From Buchnera aphidicola (Stegophylla sp.) (lineage in GTDB: Bacteria; Pseudomonadota; Gammaproteobacteria; Enterobacterales; Enterobacteriaceae), in the NCBI RefSeq assembly GCF_005080785.1, contig NZ_CP032998.1, positions 106,679-170,678 of the forward strand: a DNA stretch of 64,000 bases. The letters run 5' to 3'. The notes under the pieces were generated by a model that worked only from the letters and a program-made list of their open reading frames with translations, did not search any database and was not told where the DNA came from. Both the position numbers and the translations under genes were made by a program. Below are positions 22,622-34,523 of this stretch, in pieces. Every line of letters starts with the position of its first letter. The first letter of the stretch is position 1.

Positions 22622-23695
22622 ATGAAAATTTCTATTATTAATAAATTGGAAAAGTTATATAAAAAATTTAAAGATATTGAAAACATGTTAACACAGCCTA
22701 AATTGATTCATAATCAAGAGAAGTTTAAGGATTTATCTAAAGAATATTTAAGGTTATCTAATTTAATAAAATATTTTCTTAAATGGAAAAAAGTAAATAA
22801 AGATATAAAATTAACATCAAAGTTATTAAATGATCTTGAAATGTTAAGTATAGTGGAGGAAGAATTAGCAAACTTTAGGGAAATAAAAAATAATTTAGAA
22901 AACAAAATAAAACGTTTATTGTTACCTCATGATCCTAATGATAAAAAAAGTTGTTTTATTGAAATTCGTGCTGCTACTGGTGGTGATGAAGCTGCTATTT
23001 TTGCTGGTGATTTGTTTCGTATGTATGGACGATATGCAGAACATTGTCATTGGAGTGTAGAAGTGATGAATTGTCATGAAGGTGATAAAGGGGGATTTAA
23101 AGAAATTATTTTTCGTGTGACTGGTTTAGGGGCATGTGGTCGATTAAAATTTGAATCAGGAGGACATCGTGTACAACGTATACCTCAAACAGAATCACAA
23201 GGAAGAGTACATACATCGACTTGTACAGTGGCTGTTATTCCAGAAGTTTTACAATCTGAAAATTTCAAAATTTGTTTTAATGATTTAAAGATTGATACTT
23301 TTAGATCTTCTGGAGCCGGTGGGCAACATGTTAATACAACAGATTCAGCGATTCGCATTACACATCTTCCTACAGGAATGGTAGTAGAATGTCAAGATGA
23401 ACGATCGCAACATAAAAATAAAGCAAAAGCTTTATCAATTTTATCTTCTAGAATTCATGCTTATGAAGAAGATAAGCGGAATAAAGAAAATGCTTTTATT
23501 CGTCGTAATTTGTTGGGTAGTGGAGATAGATCGGATCGTAATAGAACGTATAATTTCCCTCAAAATCGTATTACTGATCATCGTATTAATTTAACTTTAT
23601 ATTGTTTAGATGATGTATTGAATGGAAATTTAGATATTTTAATAGAACCAATTATTCAAGAATATCATGCTGATTTTTTATCACAGTATAAATAA
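22622..23695 (+). CDS. prfA: Peptide chain release factor 1
   Basis: A 357-residue RF1 (E. coli 360), terminating at UAA and UAG. The PxT codon-recognition tripeptide is in [13 protein letters not shown] (PQT), and the universal GGQ peptidyl-tRNA hydrolysis motif is in [18 protein letters not shown]. The 3' end overlaps or abuts prmC, whose product methylates the GGQ Gln. In E. coli hemA precedes prfA; here the 200 bases upstream are empty. Confidence 0.97.
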   Translation: MKISIINKLEKLYKKFKDIENMLTQPKLIHNQEKFKDLSKEYLRLSNLIKYFLKWKKVNKDIKLTSKLLNDLEMLSIVEEELANFREIKNNLENKIKRLLLPHDPNDKKSCFIEIRAATGGDEAAIFAGDLFRMYGRYAEHCHWSVEVMNCHEGDKGGFKEIIFRVTGLGACGRLKFESGGHRVQRIPQTESQGRVHTSTCTVAVIPEVLQSENFKICFNDLKIDTFRSSGAGGQHVNTTDSAIRITHLPTGMVVECQDERSQHKNKAKALSILSSRIHAYEEDKRNKENAFIRRNLLGSGDRSDRNRTYNFPQNRITDHRINLTLYCLDDVLNGNLDILIEPIIQEYHADFLSQYK

Positions 23696-24533
23696 TTTTA
23701 ATAATTTGAAAATTCAATTTTGGTTGCAATATATATCAAATTTGTTATATTGTTTTCGTACACCTCAATTAGATTCTGAAATGATTATTAGTTATACTGT
23801 TCAACAATCCAGAACTTGGATTTATATTTTTAATAATATTTTTTTAAGTACTTCTCAAATTTTTTTATTAAATATATTTGTCAGACGTCGTATTAATTGC
23901 GAACCTATTTCTTATATTATAAAGAAAAAAGAGTTTTGGTCTTGTGTATTTAGAATATCAAAATATGTTTTAATTCCTAGAAAAGAAACTGAATTTTTAG
24001 TTCAAGAAATTTTAAAAAGAATTAATATGTATGATAGTGTTTTAGATCTAGGTTGTGGTTCTGGTTGTATATCTTTATCTATAGCTCATGAAAGACCTTA
24101 TTGTAATATTATTGGCATTGATTCTTCTTTAAAATCTATTACATTATCTAAAAAAAATGCTAAATATTTGAATATAAATAATGTTTATTTTTTTTATAGT
24201 AATTGGTTTTCTGCTATTAAAAGAAAATTTAATATTATAGTTAGTAATCCGCCTTATATTCATGAACAAGAAATTGTATATATGAATAAAGATTGTATGT
24301 TTGAACCTTGTGGAGCATTGATTTCAAGAAATCATGGTTTTTCAGATATTGAACATATTATTAAATATGCTTACATTTTTTTATTTAATCAAGGTTTTTT
24401 AATTATAGAACATGGATGGAAACAGAAAGAAATGGTTAATTTTTTATTTAAAAAATATAATTTTTTTGATGTTATGTCTTATTTTGATTTTAATGGATAT
24501 TATCGTATTACTTTAGGGAAAAAAGTATATTAA
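23667..24533 (+). CDS. prmC: Release factor glutamine methyltransferase
   Basis: A class I SAM methyltransferase of up to 288 residues (E. coli 277) that methylates the GGQ Gln of RF1/RF2. The SAM loop is [14 protein letters not shown], and the NPPY catalytic motif is [11 protein letters not shown]. The N-terminal domain is poorly conserved. The start is uncertain: ATG 23667 overlaps prfA by 29 bases, while TTG 23706, just after the prfA stop, gives [12 protein letters not shown], which aligns better with the E. coli start (MEYQHWLREAIS). Confidence 0.9.
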   Translation: MLIFYHSINNFNNLKIQFWLQYISNLLYCFRTPQLDSEMIISYTVQQSRTWIYIFNNIFLSTSQIFLLNIFVRRRINCEPISYIIKKKEFWSCVFRISKYVLIPRKETEFLVQEILKRINMYDSVLDLGCGSGCISLSIAHERPYCNIIGIDSSLKSITLSKKNAKYLNINNVYFFYSNWFSAIKRKFNIIVSNPPYIHEQEIVYMNKDCMFEPCGALISRNHGFSDIEHIIKYAYIFLFNQGFLIIEHGWKQKEMVNFLFKKYNFFDVMSYFDFNGYYRITLGKKVY

Positions 24534-24614
24534 TTTTTGTTTTATTTTAATGAATAAATTTTATATTTTTGTTTTTGTTAATAAAATATAATTCAGTTAT
24601 AGGTGTAGAAAATT

Positions 24615-25820
24615 ATGTTAAATGATTTAGTTTTAGTTTTGAATTTTGGTAGTTCTTCATTAAAATTTGCTATTTTAAATCCTGATACTGAAAGAAAGTA
24701 TGTATTTGGTTTAGTTGAACGTTTATATTTATCTTATTCTTTTGTTACATGGTATTATCAAAGATTTAAATATCATACTATTATTGGGAATAATATATCA
24801 CATATTCAATCTTTAGAATTTATTATTAATCATATTTTTTATATAAATAAAAAAATTGTTTGTAATATTCAATTTATAGGTCATCGCGTTGTTCATGGAG
24901 GAAAAAAGATTACAGAATCCAAGATTATTAATAGTTGTATTATTCAAGAAATTGAAAATAATATTATTTATGCTCCGTTACATAATCCAATAAATCTTTT
25001 GGGTATTAAATCTGCAATTAAATATTTTCCTCATTTATCTAAAAAAAATGTAGCTGTTTTTGATACTTCATTTTTTCGAGATATGCCAGAAACATCTTAT
25101 TTATATGCTCTTCCATATAGTTTTTATATAAAATATGGGGTTCGTCGTTATGGTGCTCATGGTATGAGTCATTATTATGTTTCTAAAATTGCATCTGAAA
25201 TATTAAAAATACAATTTGATACTTTCAATGTTATTACGTGTCATTTAGGTAATGGGTCTTCAGTATCTGTAATTGTAAATGGTATATGTGTAGATACATC
25301 TATGGGATTTACTCCTATGGAAGGATTAGTTATGGGAACGCGAAGTGGTGATTTGGATCCTGCTATAATATTTTTTATGCATATGGTTTTAGGAATGACT
25401 ATAGATGAAATTCAACATATTTTGATAAAAAAATCTGGTATTTTAGGTTTGAGTGGTGGTGTTACGAGTGATTTTAGATATATTGAAAAAAATTATTATC
25501 GTGAAATTGCATCTAAACGTTCTGTTGATATTTTTTGTCATAGACTTTCTAAATATATTGCTTCTTATACTACATTATTAGATGGTCGTTTAGATGCTAT
25601 TATATTTACTGGAGGTATTGGTGAAAATTCTATTTTAGTGAGACAATTAACGATGATAAAATTATTTATGATAGGTATTCGATTAGATATGCAATTAAAT
25701 CAATGTTTACAACCAGGCCAATATGGGTTTATTAATAAAAAAGATACTACTCCAGTTCTTGTAATTCCTACCAATGAAGAATTAATTATTGCACAAGAAA
25801 CTGTAAAATGTTTTAGATAA
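24615..25820 (+). CDS. ackA: Acetate kinase
   Basis: A 401-residue ASKHA-fold kinase (E. coli 400) converting acetyl phosphate and ADP to acetate and ATP. Seen: LVLNFGSSSLKFAIL (N-terminal Asn), GHRVVHGG (Arg), RYGAHGMSHYYVS (His), CHLGNGSSVSVI, MGTRSGDLDPA (catalytic Arg/Asp) and IPTNEELIIA (metal Glu). Paired with pta 62 bases downstream, as in E. coli; together they gain ATP from PDH-derived acetyl-CoA. Confidence 0.97.
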   Translation: MLNDLVLVLNFGSSSLKFAILNPDTERKYVFGLVERLYLSYSFVTWYYQRFKYHTIIGNNISHIQSLEFIINHIFYINKKIVCNIQFIGHRVVHGGKKITESKIINSCIIQEIENNIIYAPLHNPINLLGIKSAIKYFPHLSKKNVAVFDTSFFRDMPETSYLYALPYSFYIKYGVRRYGAHGMSHYYVSKIASEILKIQFDTFNVITCHLGNGSSVSVIVNGICVDTSMGFTPMEGLVMGTRSGDLDPAIIFFMHMVLGMTIDEIQHILIKKSGILGLSGGVTSDFRYIEKNYYREIASKRSVDIFCHRLSKYIASYTTLLDGRLDAIIFTGGIGENSILVRQLTMIKLFMIGIRLDMQLNQCLQPGQYGFINKKDTTPVLVIPTNEELIIAQETVKCFR

Positions 25821-25882
25821 TTATATGTATTTTATTTATGGGATATAATATATGAAAGTTTTTAATTTATTTTAGGATAATT

Positions 25883-27973
25883 GTGAAACGTAATATCATG
25901 TTAATCCCAGTATCAAAAAATATTAATTTAACAATAATTAGTTTAGGTTTAATTAATTTTTTTGAAGAATTAAATCATAGTGTATTATTTTTTAAACCAT
26001 TTTATGAATTACATAATTGTTATGATGTATTAGATGATACTAGTTTAATTTTAAAAAAATATTTTTCTACTTCTTTTATTAATTCTCATCATATAAATAA
26101 AAAATTTTTTCTTTTAGAAAAATTTAAAAATAAGTATTTACTAGAAAATAGTATTGATTTATTTTTGAAGAATAAAATATATTATGATATTTTATTGATT
26201 GAAGGTGTCAATAATAATAGTCATAATTTTTTGATTAATGATTTAAATTTAGATTTGTCGTATCATTTAAAATCTGATTTAATTTTTGTGTTTTCTCATG
26301 ATGATTATAAAAATATTATTTTTTTTTTAAAAAAAATAAAAAATTTCAATATTTCAAACAATTTTTTAGGTATTATAATTAATAATACTTTTTTAAATTT
26401 TCAAGATATATATATTAATCGTGTTAGTAAGCATATAAAATCACAATGTATTGATAATATACCGATTATTGCTGATATTAGATATAATTGTGATGTGTTA
26501 TTTTATCCGATTAGTAAAATACTGACATTATTAAAAGTACATAAAATTTTAAAAATAAATTTTAATGTTAATGTAGTAAAATTATTTTTATTTTATGATA
26601 ATTTAATATTTGATTATGAATATAATTATTCTCATTCTATTTTGATTATTTCATATGATATTTTTGTTCATAAGTTTATACATATTCTTAAGCGAAAATT
26701 AAATTTTTTCAATTTTTATGCTATAATATTATTTAATGTTAAAGATTGTCACACATTACAATATGGTTTTTTGAAAGATATTAAAAAATTTAATATTTCT
26801 TTTTTTTATACTTTATTAGATATTAATATTATTAAATTAATTATAAATCGATGTCATATAAATATTTTGAAGTATAATCAAAATCAATTAAAAAAATTAA
26901 GTAATTATATTTCTAATTGTTTAAATGAAAAATATATTATTTCTCATACAAAATGTAATAAAAAAAAATATTTTTCTCATCTGTCATCTTTTTCATTTTT
27001 ATATAATCTTAAAAAATATGCTAAGAAACTTAATAAATGTATTTTATTACCTGAAGGTAATGAATTACGTATTATCCAATCTGCTGCTATAGCAAATGAA
27101 TTAGGTATTGCACGATGTGTATTATTAGGAAACGTTGATGAAATACATCAAATTGCATTATCAAATAATATTATATTGTCAAAAAATATTAATATTATTA
27201 ATCCTAAAAATATTTATTTTAATTATGTTCATAAATTAGTACAATTACGTTATAAAAAAGGTATGACTTTTGAATTAGCAAAATCAATTGTTTATCATAG
27301 TAATATAATTTTAGGATCTTTAATGTTACATGTAGGTGAAATTGATGGTATAGTATGCGGTGTACGATATACAAGTATTGATGTATTAAAATCTGCATTA
27401 CAGATTATTGGAGTAAATAAAAAAAAAAATGTTTCTTTAGTTTCTTCAATTTTTTTTATGTTACTGAAAAATCATGTATTAGTTTATGGAGATTGTTCAG
27501 TAAATATTAATCCTAATTTTCAACAATTGTCGGAAATTGCTATTCAATCTGCGGACTTGTCTAAAAAATTTGGTATAGAACCCAGAATTGCAATGCTTTC
27601 ATATTCTACTGGGTTATCTGGACAAGGGGAATCAGTAGAGAAAGTAAGGCAAGCAACGATTTTAATTAAAAAAAATAGGCCAGATTTAGTGGTTGATGGT
27701 CCTATTCAATATGATGCATCAGTCAATGAATTTATTTCATCTATTAAATCTCCATCATCTCCTTTGTTAGGTCAAGCAACAGTATTAATTTTCCCTGATT
27801 TAAATTCTGGAAATATTACATATAAAGCTATTCAACAATCTTTAGGGGTATATTCTATAGGTCCAATATTACAAGGTTTAAATAAACCTGTGAATGATTT
27901 ATCTCGTGGTGCATCGATTGATGATATTGTATATACTATTGCAGTAACTGCAATACAATCTGATCAAGAATAA
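25883..27973 (+). CDS. pta: Phosphate acetyltransferase
   Basis: A 696-residue long-form Pta (E. coli 714). The C-terminal ~320 residues are the well-conserved catalytic domain (SLVSSIFFMLLKN, YGDCSVNINP, MLSYSTGLSGQGES, DGPIQYDAS, GPILQGLNKPVNDLSRGAS). The N-terminal ~370 residues correspond to the DRTGG/AAA-like regulatory part but are strongly eroded: the E. coli P-loop-like GTSVGLTS reads SKNINLTI, and much of the region is Asn/Ile/Lys/Phe-rich. The start is GTG 25883 with AGGA at 25874-25877. Convergent with yfaE. Confidence 0.93.
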   Translation: MKRNIMLIPVSKNINLTIISLGLINFFEELNHSVLFFKPFYELHNCYDVLDDTSLILKKYFSTSFINSHHINKKFFLLEKFKNKYLLENSIDLFLKNKIYYDILLIEGVNNNSHNFLINDLNLDLSYHLKSDLIFVFSHDDYKNIIFFLKKIKNFNISNNFLGIIINNTFLNFQDIYINRVSKHIKSQCIDNIPIIADIRYNCDVLFYPISKILTLLKVHKILKINFNVNVVKLFLFYDNLIFDYEYNYSHSILIISYDIFVHKFIHILKRKLNFFNFYAIILFNVKDCHTLQYGFLKDIKKFNISFFYTLLDINIIKLIINRCHINILKYNQNQLKKLSNYISNCLNEKYIISHTKCNKKKYFSHLSSFSFLYNLKKYAKKLNKCILLPEGNELRIIQSAAIANELGIARCVLLGNVDEIHQIALSNNIILSKNINIINPKNIYFNYVHKLVQLRYKKGMTFELAKSIVYHSNIILGSLMLHVGEIDGIVCGVRYTSIDVLKSALQIIGVNKKKNVSLVSSIFFMLLKNHVLVYGDCSVNINPNFQQLSEIAIQSADLSKKFGIEPRIAMLSYSTGLSGQGESVEKVRQATILIKKNRPDLVVDGPIQYDASVNEFISSIKSPSSPLLGQATVLIFPDLNSGNITYKAIQQSLGVYSIGPILQGLNKPVNDLSRGASIDDIVYTIAVTAIQSDQE

Positions 27974-27987
27974 TTTTTGTATTTGTT

Positions 27988-28281
27988 TTATAACATGGCA
28001 ATGATGATATTACTATTTATAGTACAATAACATGATAAAATTTCTCCAGGATTAAGAAAAGCTATAAAATTGTTATTAAAATATTTAATTTTTCCTTTTA
28101 TTAATTTTATTCGACATGTACCACAATATCCTGTTTGACATTGATATAGTATATGAATATGATTGAATTGTAATATTTTTAATAATGAATATTTTTTGTA
28201 TTTTTTATGAATTTTATATATTTTATTATTTAATGTTATAGTATAATACTTATGATTATAATTTGAAATTTTTGAATTCAT
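27988..28281 (-). CDS. yfaE: 2Fe-2S ferredoxin YfaE (ribonucleotide reductase cofactor maintenance)
   Basis: A 97-residue plant-type ferredoxin aligned with E. coli YfaE (84). Cluster ligands are Cys48, Cys53 and Cys56 in [10 protein letters not shown], with the fourth in the LSCYC pair (Cys83/85). YfaE supplies electrons for regenerating the diferric-tyrosyl radical of NrdB. It is last in nrdA-nrdB-yfaE as in E. coli, and its start lies inside the 3' end of nrdB (26-base overlap), which suggests translational coupling. Confidence 0.92.
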   Translation of the reverse strand: MNSKISNYNHKYYTITLNNKIYKIHKKYKKYSLLKILQFNHIHILYQCQTGYCGTCRIKLIKGKIKYFNNNFIAFLNPGEILSCYCTINSNIIIAML

Positions 28282-29389
28282 GGTTTTTTATTTTAGAATC
28301 TATTTGTCCTGTTAAATATGAACTATTTTCTATCTCTTGAGGGGCTGTTTGTACATGATCTGATATCAGCCAATTATTAATCCATGGAATAGGATTAGAT
28401 TGTTTTGGAAAAATATGAGGTAAATTAATAGCTTGCATTCTTATATTAGTAATATATTCTATATATTTCCATAATATATTTTTATTTAATCCCAACATAG
28501 AACCATTTTGAAATAGATATTCAGCCCATTTTTTTTCTTGTTGTGCCGCTTGTTTGAATAAATGAATCGATTCGTTGTGCGATTCATTAATAATTTTTTT
28601 CATCATTGGATCATTTTCATAGTTTTTTAGAATATTGATAATATGTTGAGTACCAGTCAGATGTAAAGATTCATCTCTTGCAATTAATCTAATAATTTTG
28701 GCATTACCTTCCATTAATGCACATTCTGCAAATGCAAATGAACAAGCAAAACTGACATAAAATCGAATTGCTTCGAGAACATTAATATTAATTAAACATA
28801 AATATAATGCTTTTTTTAATGTTTTAATATTAACTTCTATATTTTTATTTTTTTTTACTTGATATGTTCCTGATCCAAATAAATGCCAATATTCTGTTAT
28901 AGTAATTAATAAATCATAATAATGTGATATATCTTTTGCTCTATTACAAATATTTTTATTAGAAATAATATTATCAAATATTATTGCAGGATTATTTACT
29001 ATATTTCTAATAATATGTGTGTAAGATCTAGAATGAATAGTTTCTGAAAAAGACCATGTTTCTATCCATGTTTCTAATTCGGGAATAGAAATAATAGGTA
29101 AAAAAGCTATATTTGGACTTCTTCCTTGAATTGAGTCTAATAATGTTTGATATTGTAAATTACTAATAAAAATATGTTTTTCGTGTTTTTTTAATTTTTT
29201 GAAATCAATACGATCTTTAGATAAGTCTATTTCTTCTGGTCTCCAAAAAAAAGATAATTGTTTTTCTATTAATTGTTCAAAAATTTTATATTTTTGTTGA
29301 TCATATCGAGCTATATTTACAGATTGTCCAAAAAACATTGGTTCTTGTAATTGGTTATTATTTATTTTAGAAAATGTTGTGTATAACAT
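28256..29389 (-). CDS. nrdB: Ribonucleotide reductase class Ia, beta subunit
   Basis: A 377-residue R2 protein (E. coli 376) with the diiron-tyrosyl radical. Start ATG 29389 is used because [20 protein letters not shown] matches E. coli [20 protein letters not shown]; an upstream in-frame ATG would run into nrdA. Iron ligands are in [15 protein letters not shown] and [14 protein letters not shown]-terminal [16 protein letters not shown] is the tail that binds NrdA. Confidence 0.97.
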   Translation of the reverse strand: MLYTTFSKINNNQLQEPMFFGQSVNIARYDQQKYKIFEQLIEKQLSFFWRPEEIDLSKDRIDFKKLKKHEKHIFISNLQYQTLLDSIQGRSPNIAFLPIISIPELETWIETWSFSETIHSRSYTHIIRNIVNNPAIIFDNIISNKNICNRAKDISHYYDLLITITEYWHLFGSGTYQVKKNKNIEVNIKTLKKALYLCLININVLEAIRFYVSFACSFAFAECALMEGNAKIIRLIARDESLHLTGTQHIINILKNYENDPMMKKIINESHNESIHLFKQAAQQEKKWAEYLFQNGSMLGLNKNILWKYIEYITNIRMQAINLPHIFPKQSNPIPWINNWLISDHVQTAPQEIENSSYLTGQIDSKIKNHEFKNFKL

Positions 29390-29421
29390 GTTTAAATACC
29401 TATATGTAATTAATAAATTTT

Positions 29422-31707
29422 TTATAGTATACAAGATCCACTGGTACAATCATAATTATGATTTGTATTAAAGTTTTTATTTTTGTATTCTATATAACTA
29501 TCTCTAGTATTTTGATAATATAATGTTTTTATTCCTAATTGATAAGCTTTTAACAAATCTTTAATTAATATTTGCATTGGTATTTTATTGTTTGGAAATT
29601 TTTTGGGATCATAATTAGTATTTGTGGATATTGATTGATCAATGAATTTTTGCATTATTCCAACTAATTCTAAATATCCGTTGTTGTTTGGTATATTCCA
29701 TAAGAACTCATATTTTGATTTTAGTTTTTTATATTCTGGTATTACTTGTTTTAACATACCATCTTTTGATGCTTTAATTGTAATACAACTTCTTGGAGGT
29801 TCAATACCATTTGTAGCATTGGAAATTTGAGAGGATGTTTCAGATGGCATAATTGCTGATACAGTTGAATTTCTTAATCCATATTTTTTAATTTTATTTT
29901 TTATTTTTTTCCAGTTTAAATGTAAGGGTTCATTACATATGTTATCAATATGTTTTTTATAAGTATCTATTGGTAATATTCCATTATAATAATTCGTTTG
30001 GTTAAACCAATCACATGGTCCTTTTTCTTTTGCTAGATTACAAGATGCATTTAATAAATAATATTGAATATATTCAAAAGTTTTATGTGTTAGATTGTTT
30101 GCACTACCATCAGAATATCGAACATTATTTTTTGCTAAATAATATGCAAAATTAATAACTCCAATGCCTAATGCTCGTCTTTTTTTAGCTCCTTTTTCTG
30201 CTGCAAAAATAGGATATATTTGGTAATCAATGATTTCGTCTAAAGCTCTTACTATTAAATTTGATAATTTTTTTAGTTCTTTTAAATTGTTAATAACACC
30301 TAAATTAAACGCAGATAATGTACATAAAGCAATTTCAGCATTTTTATCATGAATATCATGAATAGGAGTAGTAGGTAATGTAATTTCTAAACATAAATTA
30401 GATTGTTTAATAGGAGCAATATGGGGATTAAATGCACTATGTGAATTACAATGATCAACATTTTGTATATAAATTCTTCCAGTTGATGTTCTTTCTTGCA
30501 TGATTAGTGTAAATAAATCTATTGCTTTAATTTTTTTTTTTCTTAATGTGTCATCTTTTTCATATTTTATATATAGTTTTTTAAATTTTTTTTGATCAGA
30601 AAAAAAATATTTATATAATTTTGGAACATTAGCAGGATTAAACAATGTGATGTATTTTTGAGATAGTAATCTTAAGTACATGAATTTATTAATTTGTATT
30701 CCATAATCGACATGTCGTACTCGGTTTTCTTCAATACCTTTATTATTTTTTAAAATAATTAAACTTTGCACTTCTAAATGCCATATTGGATAAAATAGTG
30801 TTGCTGAACCTCCTCGAATTCCGCCTTGCGAACAAGATTTTACTGCTGTTTGAAAATGTTTAAAAAATGGTATACATCCTGTATGAAATGTTTCTCCATT
30901 TCTAATAGAACTACCAATTGCTCGTATTTGACCTACATTAATTCCAATTCCTGCTCTTTGTGATATATATTTTATAATGGAACTAGAAGTGGCATTAATT
31001 GAATCTAAACTATCTGCACATTCAATTAAAACACATGAACTAAATTGTCGGGTAGGTGTACGTACTCCAGACATAATTGGTGTAGATAATGAAATTTTAA
31101 ATTTTGATATAGCATTATAAAAATCTTGAATGTATTTCATGCGAATATGTTTAGGATATTTTGAAAATAAACATGCTGAAATAAGTATATATAAAAATTG
31201 TGCACTTTCATAAATTTTACCATTTATTCTATTTTTAACTAAATATTTTTTTTCTAGTTGTTTGACGGCAGCATATGAAAATTTCATATCTCGATCATGT
31301 TTGATAAAAGAATCCATATATTCATATTCTTGTTGAGAATAATTTTTTAAAAGATCTTTATCATATTTTTTAAGTTTTATCATATTTTTTACATGTTGAT
31401 ATAATTTAGGTGGTTGAAATGTGCCGAATGCTTCTTTTCTTAGATATGCAATAGATAATCGAGCGGATACATATTGATAATCAGGTGTTTTTTTAGAAAT
31501 TAAATCTGCCGAACATTTAATTATAATTTTGTGAATAGTAACCGTTTTTATTTGATCATAAAATTGTATTGTAGCGTTCAATTCTATTTTAGATATAGAA
31601 ATATTTTTAAAGCCTTGTGATGCTAATTTTAATAATTTACGTATTTTATTTAAATTTATTTTTTCTATTGTTCCATTTCTTTTGATAACTGATAAATGTT
31701 GATTCAT
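29422..31707 (-). CDS. nrdA: Ribonucleotide reductase class Ia, alpha subunit
   Basis: A 761-residue R1 protein, exactly E. coli length. The N-terminal ATP-cone is [13 protein letters not shown]. Active-site pieces are [19 protein letters not shown] and [30 protein letters not shown] is the conserved C-terminal core. The C-terminal redox pair is CTSGSC. It reduces NDPs to dNDPs. First gene of nrdA-nrdB-yfaE, downstream of gyrA on the same strand as in the E. coli neighbourhood. Confidence 0.97.
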   Translation of the reverse strand: MNQHLSVIKRNGTIEKINLNKIRKLLKLASQGFKNISISKIELNATIQFYDQIKTVTIHKIIIKCSADLISKKTPDYQYVSARLSIAYLRKEAFGTFQPPKLYQHVKNMIKLKKYDKDLLKNYSQQEYEYMDSFIKHDRDMKFSYAAVKQLEKKYLVKNRINGKIYESAQFLYILISACLFSKYPKHIRMKYIQDFYNAISKFKISLSTPIMSGVRTPTRQFSSCVLIECADSLDSINATSSSIIKYISQRAGIGINVGQIRAIGSSIRNGETFHTGCIPFFKHFQTAVKSCSQGGIRGGSATLFYPIWHLEVQSLIILKNNKGIEENRVRHVDYGIQINKFMYLRLLSQKYITLFNPANVPKLYKYFFSDQKKFKKLYIKYEKDDTLRKKKIKAIDLFTLIMQERTSTGRIYIQNVDHCNSHSAFNPHIAPIKQSNLCLEITLPTTPIHDIHDKNAEIALCTLSAFNLGVINNLKELKKLSNLIVRALDEIIDYQIYPIFAAEKGAKKRRALGIGVINFAYYLAKNNVRYSDGSANNLTHKTFEYIQYYLLNASCNLAKEKGPCDWFNQTNYYNGILPIDTYKKHIDNICNEPLHLNWKKIKNKIKKYGLRNSTVSAIMPSETSSQISNATNGIEPPRSCITIKASKDGMLKQVIPEYKKLKSKYEFLWNIPNNNGYLELVGIMQKFIDQSISTNTNYDPKKFPNNKIPMQILIKDLLKAYQLGIKTLYYQNTRDSYIEYKNKNFNTNHNYDCTSGSCIL

Positions 31708-31815
31708 ATTAAATAACCAGCATTAAAATAATTTTAAAATATGTGTATCATTATATTGTTATAATAATGTAAATTAATATAATATAAATTATTTTTTGTA
31801 AATATATTGGTTGTT

Positions 31816-34335
31816 TTAAGAAATTTTTTGTAATGCTACAACTTTTTCTTGTTTAGATGTTCGAATAAGAATAACGCCTTGTGTATTTCGTCCTAATGTT
31901 CTAATTTCAGATACGCGTATACGCACTAATGTTCCTGCATCAGTAATAATAAGAATTTGATCATTTTCATATACTTGTATAGCGCTGATCATAATACTAT
32001 TTTTTTTTGTTATTTTAATTGATCTAATTCCTTTAGTAGCTCTCGATTTAATGGGAAATTGTTGAATTTGAGTTCTTTTACCATATCCATTTTCTGTTAC
32101 GGTTAAAATTTCACCATTTTTTTTTGGAACTAATAGAGATACAACTTTATCATTTTTTTCTATTTTTATTCCTTGTACCCCAGAAGCAGTTCTACCCATT
32201 TTTCTTACTTCTTTTTCAGGAAAGTGTACTATTTTCCCTTTTTGGCTAAATAACATAATATTATTTTGACCATTTGTTAATGATGCTCCTATTAATTCAT
32301 CATTATTTTTTAAATTAATAGCGATGATTCCTGTAGATCTGGGTTTTTTAAATGCATGTAATGCTGTTTTTTTTACTCTACCTTGTGCAGTAGACATAAA
32401 GACATTGGTATTATTTTCATATGTATTAAAATTAAGGATTGCAGTAATTCTTTCTTTTTGATTTAACGGTAATAAATTAATGATAGGTGTACCGCGTGAA
32501 TGTCGATTAGCTTCAGGTAGTTGGTACACTTTAATTCTATATAATATTCCTTGATTTGAAAAACATAAAATAGTGTCATGTGTATTAGTAATTAATAATG
32601 TTTCAATAAAATCTTCTTTTTTAGTGTTAGCAGCTGATTTACCCTTTCCTCCTCTATGTTGTGCTTCATAATCAGATAATGGTTGATATTTGACGTATCC
32701 TAAATGTGATAATGTCACTACTACATCTTCCTTTGTAATAGTATTTTCAATATTAAAATCTATATCATTATTTTTTATTTCAGTTTTTCTATTATCTCCA
32801 AAAGTATTTTGAATATTTTTTAATTCTTCTTGAATAACTTGCATAATGTTGTTATTATTTTTTAATATATGTATTATTGATTTAATTTTACTGATTAATT
32901 GATTGTGTTTTTTTGATATATTATTATATTCTAAATGAGTTAATTTATTTAATTTTAATTCTAGAATAGATCGAATTTGTTGTTTTGTAAATTTATATTT
33001 TTTATTTTCAATGTTATAATTTTCTTTATGTATATTAATTAATTCTATATTTTTTGTATTAATAATTTTAGATATTTTTTCATCAATTATCCATTTTTGA
33101 GTAGCTAATAATTTTTGTGCATGTTTATTTGTATTAGATGTTTTAATAATTGTAATAATTTTTTTAATGTTAGTTAATGCAATTGTTAATCCTTGTAATA
33201 TATGTGCTTTATTTTTATTTTTATTTAATTCAAATATGCTTCGACGAATGATTATATTTTTACGGTGTAATAAAAAATATTTTAAAATATTTTTTAAAGA
33301 CATCGTTTTTGGTTGTCCATGATATAATGCTACCATATTAATACCAAAAACAATTTGCATAGGTGTCAGTATATATAGTTGATTTAGTAATATTTCTATA
33401 ATTGTATTTTTTTTTATTTCTATAACAATACGCATACCATCTTTATCAGATTCATCTCGTAAAGCATGTATTCCTTCAATTTTTTTATTTTTTACTAGTT
33501 CTGCTATTTTTTCAATTAATTTAGATTTGTTGATTTGGTAAGGGATTTCATAGATAATAATAGATTTTCTTTGATTTTTAGGATTAATTTCTATTTTATG
33601 TTTGGATTTAATATAAATTTTTCCTTTTCCTGTTCGATATGCGTTTTCAATCCCTTGTTTTCCATTTATAATACCTGATGTTGGGAAATCAGGACCTGGT
33701 ATATATTGCATTAATTTTTTTAATGATATTTTTTTATCTTTAATATATGCTAAACATGCATTAATGACTTCATTTAAATTATGGGGAGGGATATTAGTAG
33801 CCATACCTACTGCTATTCCTGATGCACCATTAATTAATAAGTTTGGTATTTTTGTTGGAAGAATTTCGGGTATTTTTTCTGTTTCGTCGTAATTGTAAGA
33901 AAATTTTACAGTGTTTTTGTCTAAATCAGATAATAATTCATGTGCTATTTTAGACATTCGTATTTCTGTATATCGCATAGCTGCTGCTGAATCACCATCA
34001 ATGGATCCAAAATTTCCTTGACCGTCGATAAGAGTGTATCGTAAAGAGAAATTTTGAGCCATTCGTACTATAGCTTCGTAAACAGCTGTATCTCCATGAG
34101 GATGATACTTTCCTATTACATCACCTACAACTCTTGCGGATTTTTTATATGGTTTATTCCAAATGTTATTTAATATTTTCATTGCAAATAGTATTCGACG
34201 ATGTACTGGTTTTAGTCCGTCACGAACATCAGGTAAAGCTCGTCCCATAATAACTGACATAGCATAATCTAAATAAGAAGATTTTAATTCTTTTTTAATG
34301 TCGACCTGTTTTATATTTTTTTTAAGGTCTTGCAT
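31816..34335 (-). CDS. gyrA: DNA gyrase subunit A
   Basis: An 839-residue type II topoisomerase subunit. The catalytic Tyr is in AAMRYTEIR. The quinolone-region positions read GDTAVYEAI (Thr and Glu at E. coli 83 and 87). The beta-pinwheel domain keeps the GyrA box as QHRGGKG, and the acidic C-terminal tail of E. coli is missing. The chosen start (ATG 34335, [13 protein letters not shown]) aligns with E. coli and has AGAG upstream; an in-frame ATG at 34359 would add eight residues. GyrB is outside the window. Confidence 0.95.
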   Translation of the reverse strand: MQDLKKNIKQVDIKKELKSSYLDYAMSVIMGRALPDVRDGLKPVHRRILFAMKILNNIWNKPYKKSARVVGDVIGKYHPHGDTAVYEAIVRMAQNFSLRYTLIDGQGNFGSIDGDSAAAMRYTEIRMSKIAHELLSDLDKNTVKFSYNYDETEKIPEILPTKIPNLLINGASGIAVGMATNIPPHNLNEVINACLAYIKDKKISLKKLMQYIPGPDFPTSGIINGKQGIENAYRTGKGKIYIKSKHKIEINPKNQRKSIIIYEIPYQINKSKLIEKIAELVKNKKIEGIHALRDESDKDGMRIVIEIKKNTIIEILLNQLYILTPMQIVFGINMVALYHGQPKTMSLKNILKYFLLHRKNIIIRRSIFELNKNKNKAHILQGLTIALTNIKKIITIIKTSNTNKHAQKLLATQKWIIDEKISKIINTKNIELINIHKENYNIENKKYKFTKQQIRSILELKLNKLTHLEYNNISKKHNQLISKIKSIIHILKNNNNIMQVIQEELKNIQNTFGDNRKTEIKNNDIDFNIENTITKEDVVVTLSHLGYVKYQPLSDYEAQHRGGKGKSAANTKKEDFIETLLITNTHDTILCFSNQGILYRIKVYQLPEANRHSRGTPIINLLPLNQKERITAILNFNTYENNTNVFMSTAQGRVKKTALHAFKKPRSTGIIAINLKNNDELIGASLTNGQNNIMLFSQKGKIVHFPEKEVRKMGRTASGVQGIKIEKNDKVVSLLVPKKNGEILTVTENGYGKRTQIQQFPIKSRATKGIRSIKITKKNSIMISAIQVYENDQILIITDAGTLVRIRVSEIRTLGRNTQGVILIRTSKQEKVVALQKIS

Positions 34336-34523
34336 ATAATTATTTCTCTTTAAATTCATTTATTTTCTTTATTGAATGTAAAATGATATTATAATAAAAT
34401 TTTTATGAATAAATAATATTTTATTTTGAATATTTATATTATAATTGAAATAAATTATTTATTTTATTTTTTAATGTATGTATATTATATAATAAACATG
34501 ATTATTTAACTATAGGAGCTCTT

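Noticed and set aside
33990-34130. Quinolone-resistance mutations in gyrA (Thr and Glu at E. coli positions 83 and 87)
   Set aside because: Both residues occur naturally in gyrases of other bacteria, so they are read as lineage differences, not as selected resistance.
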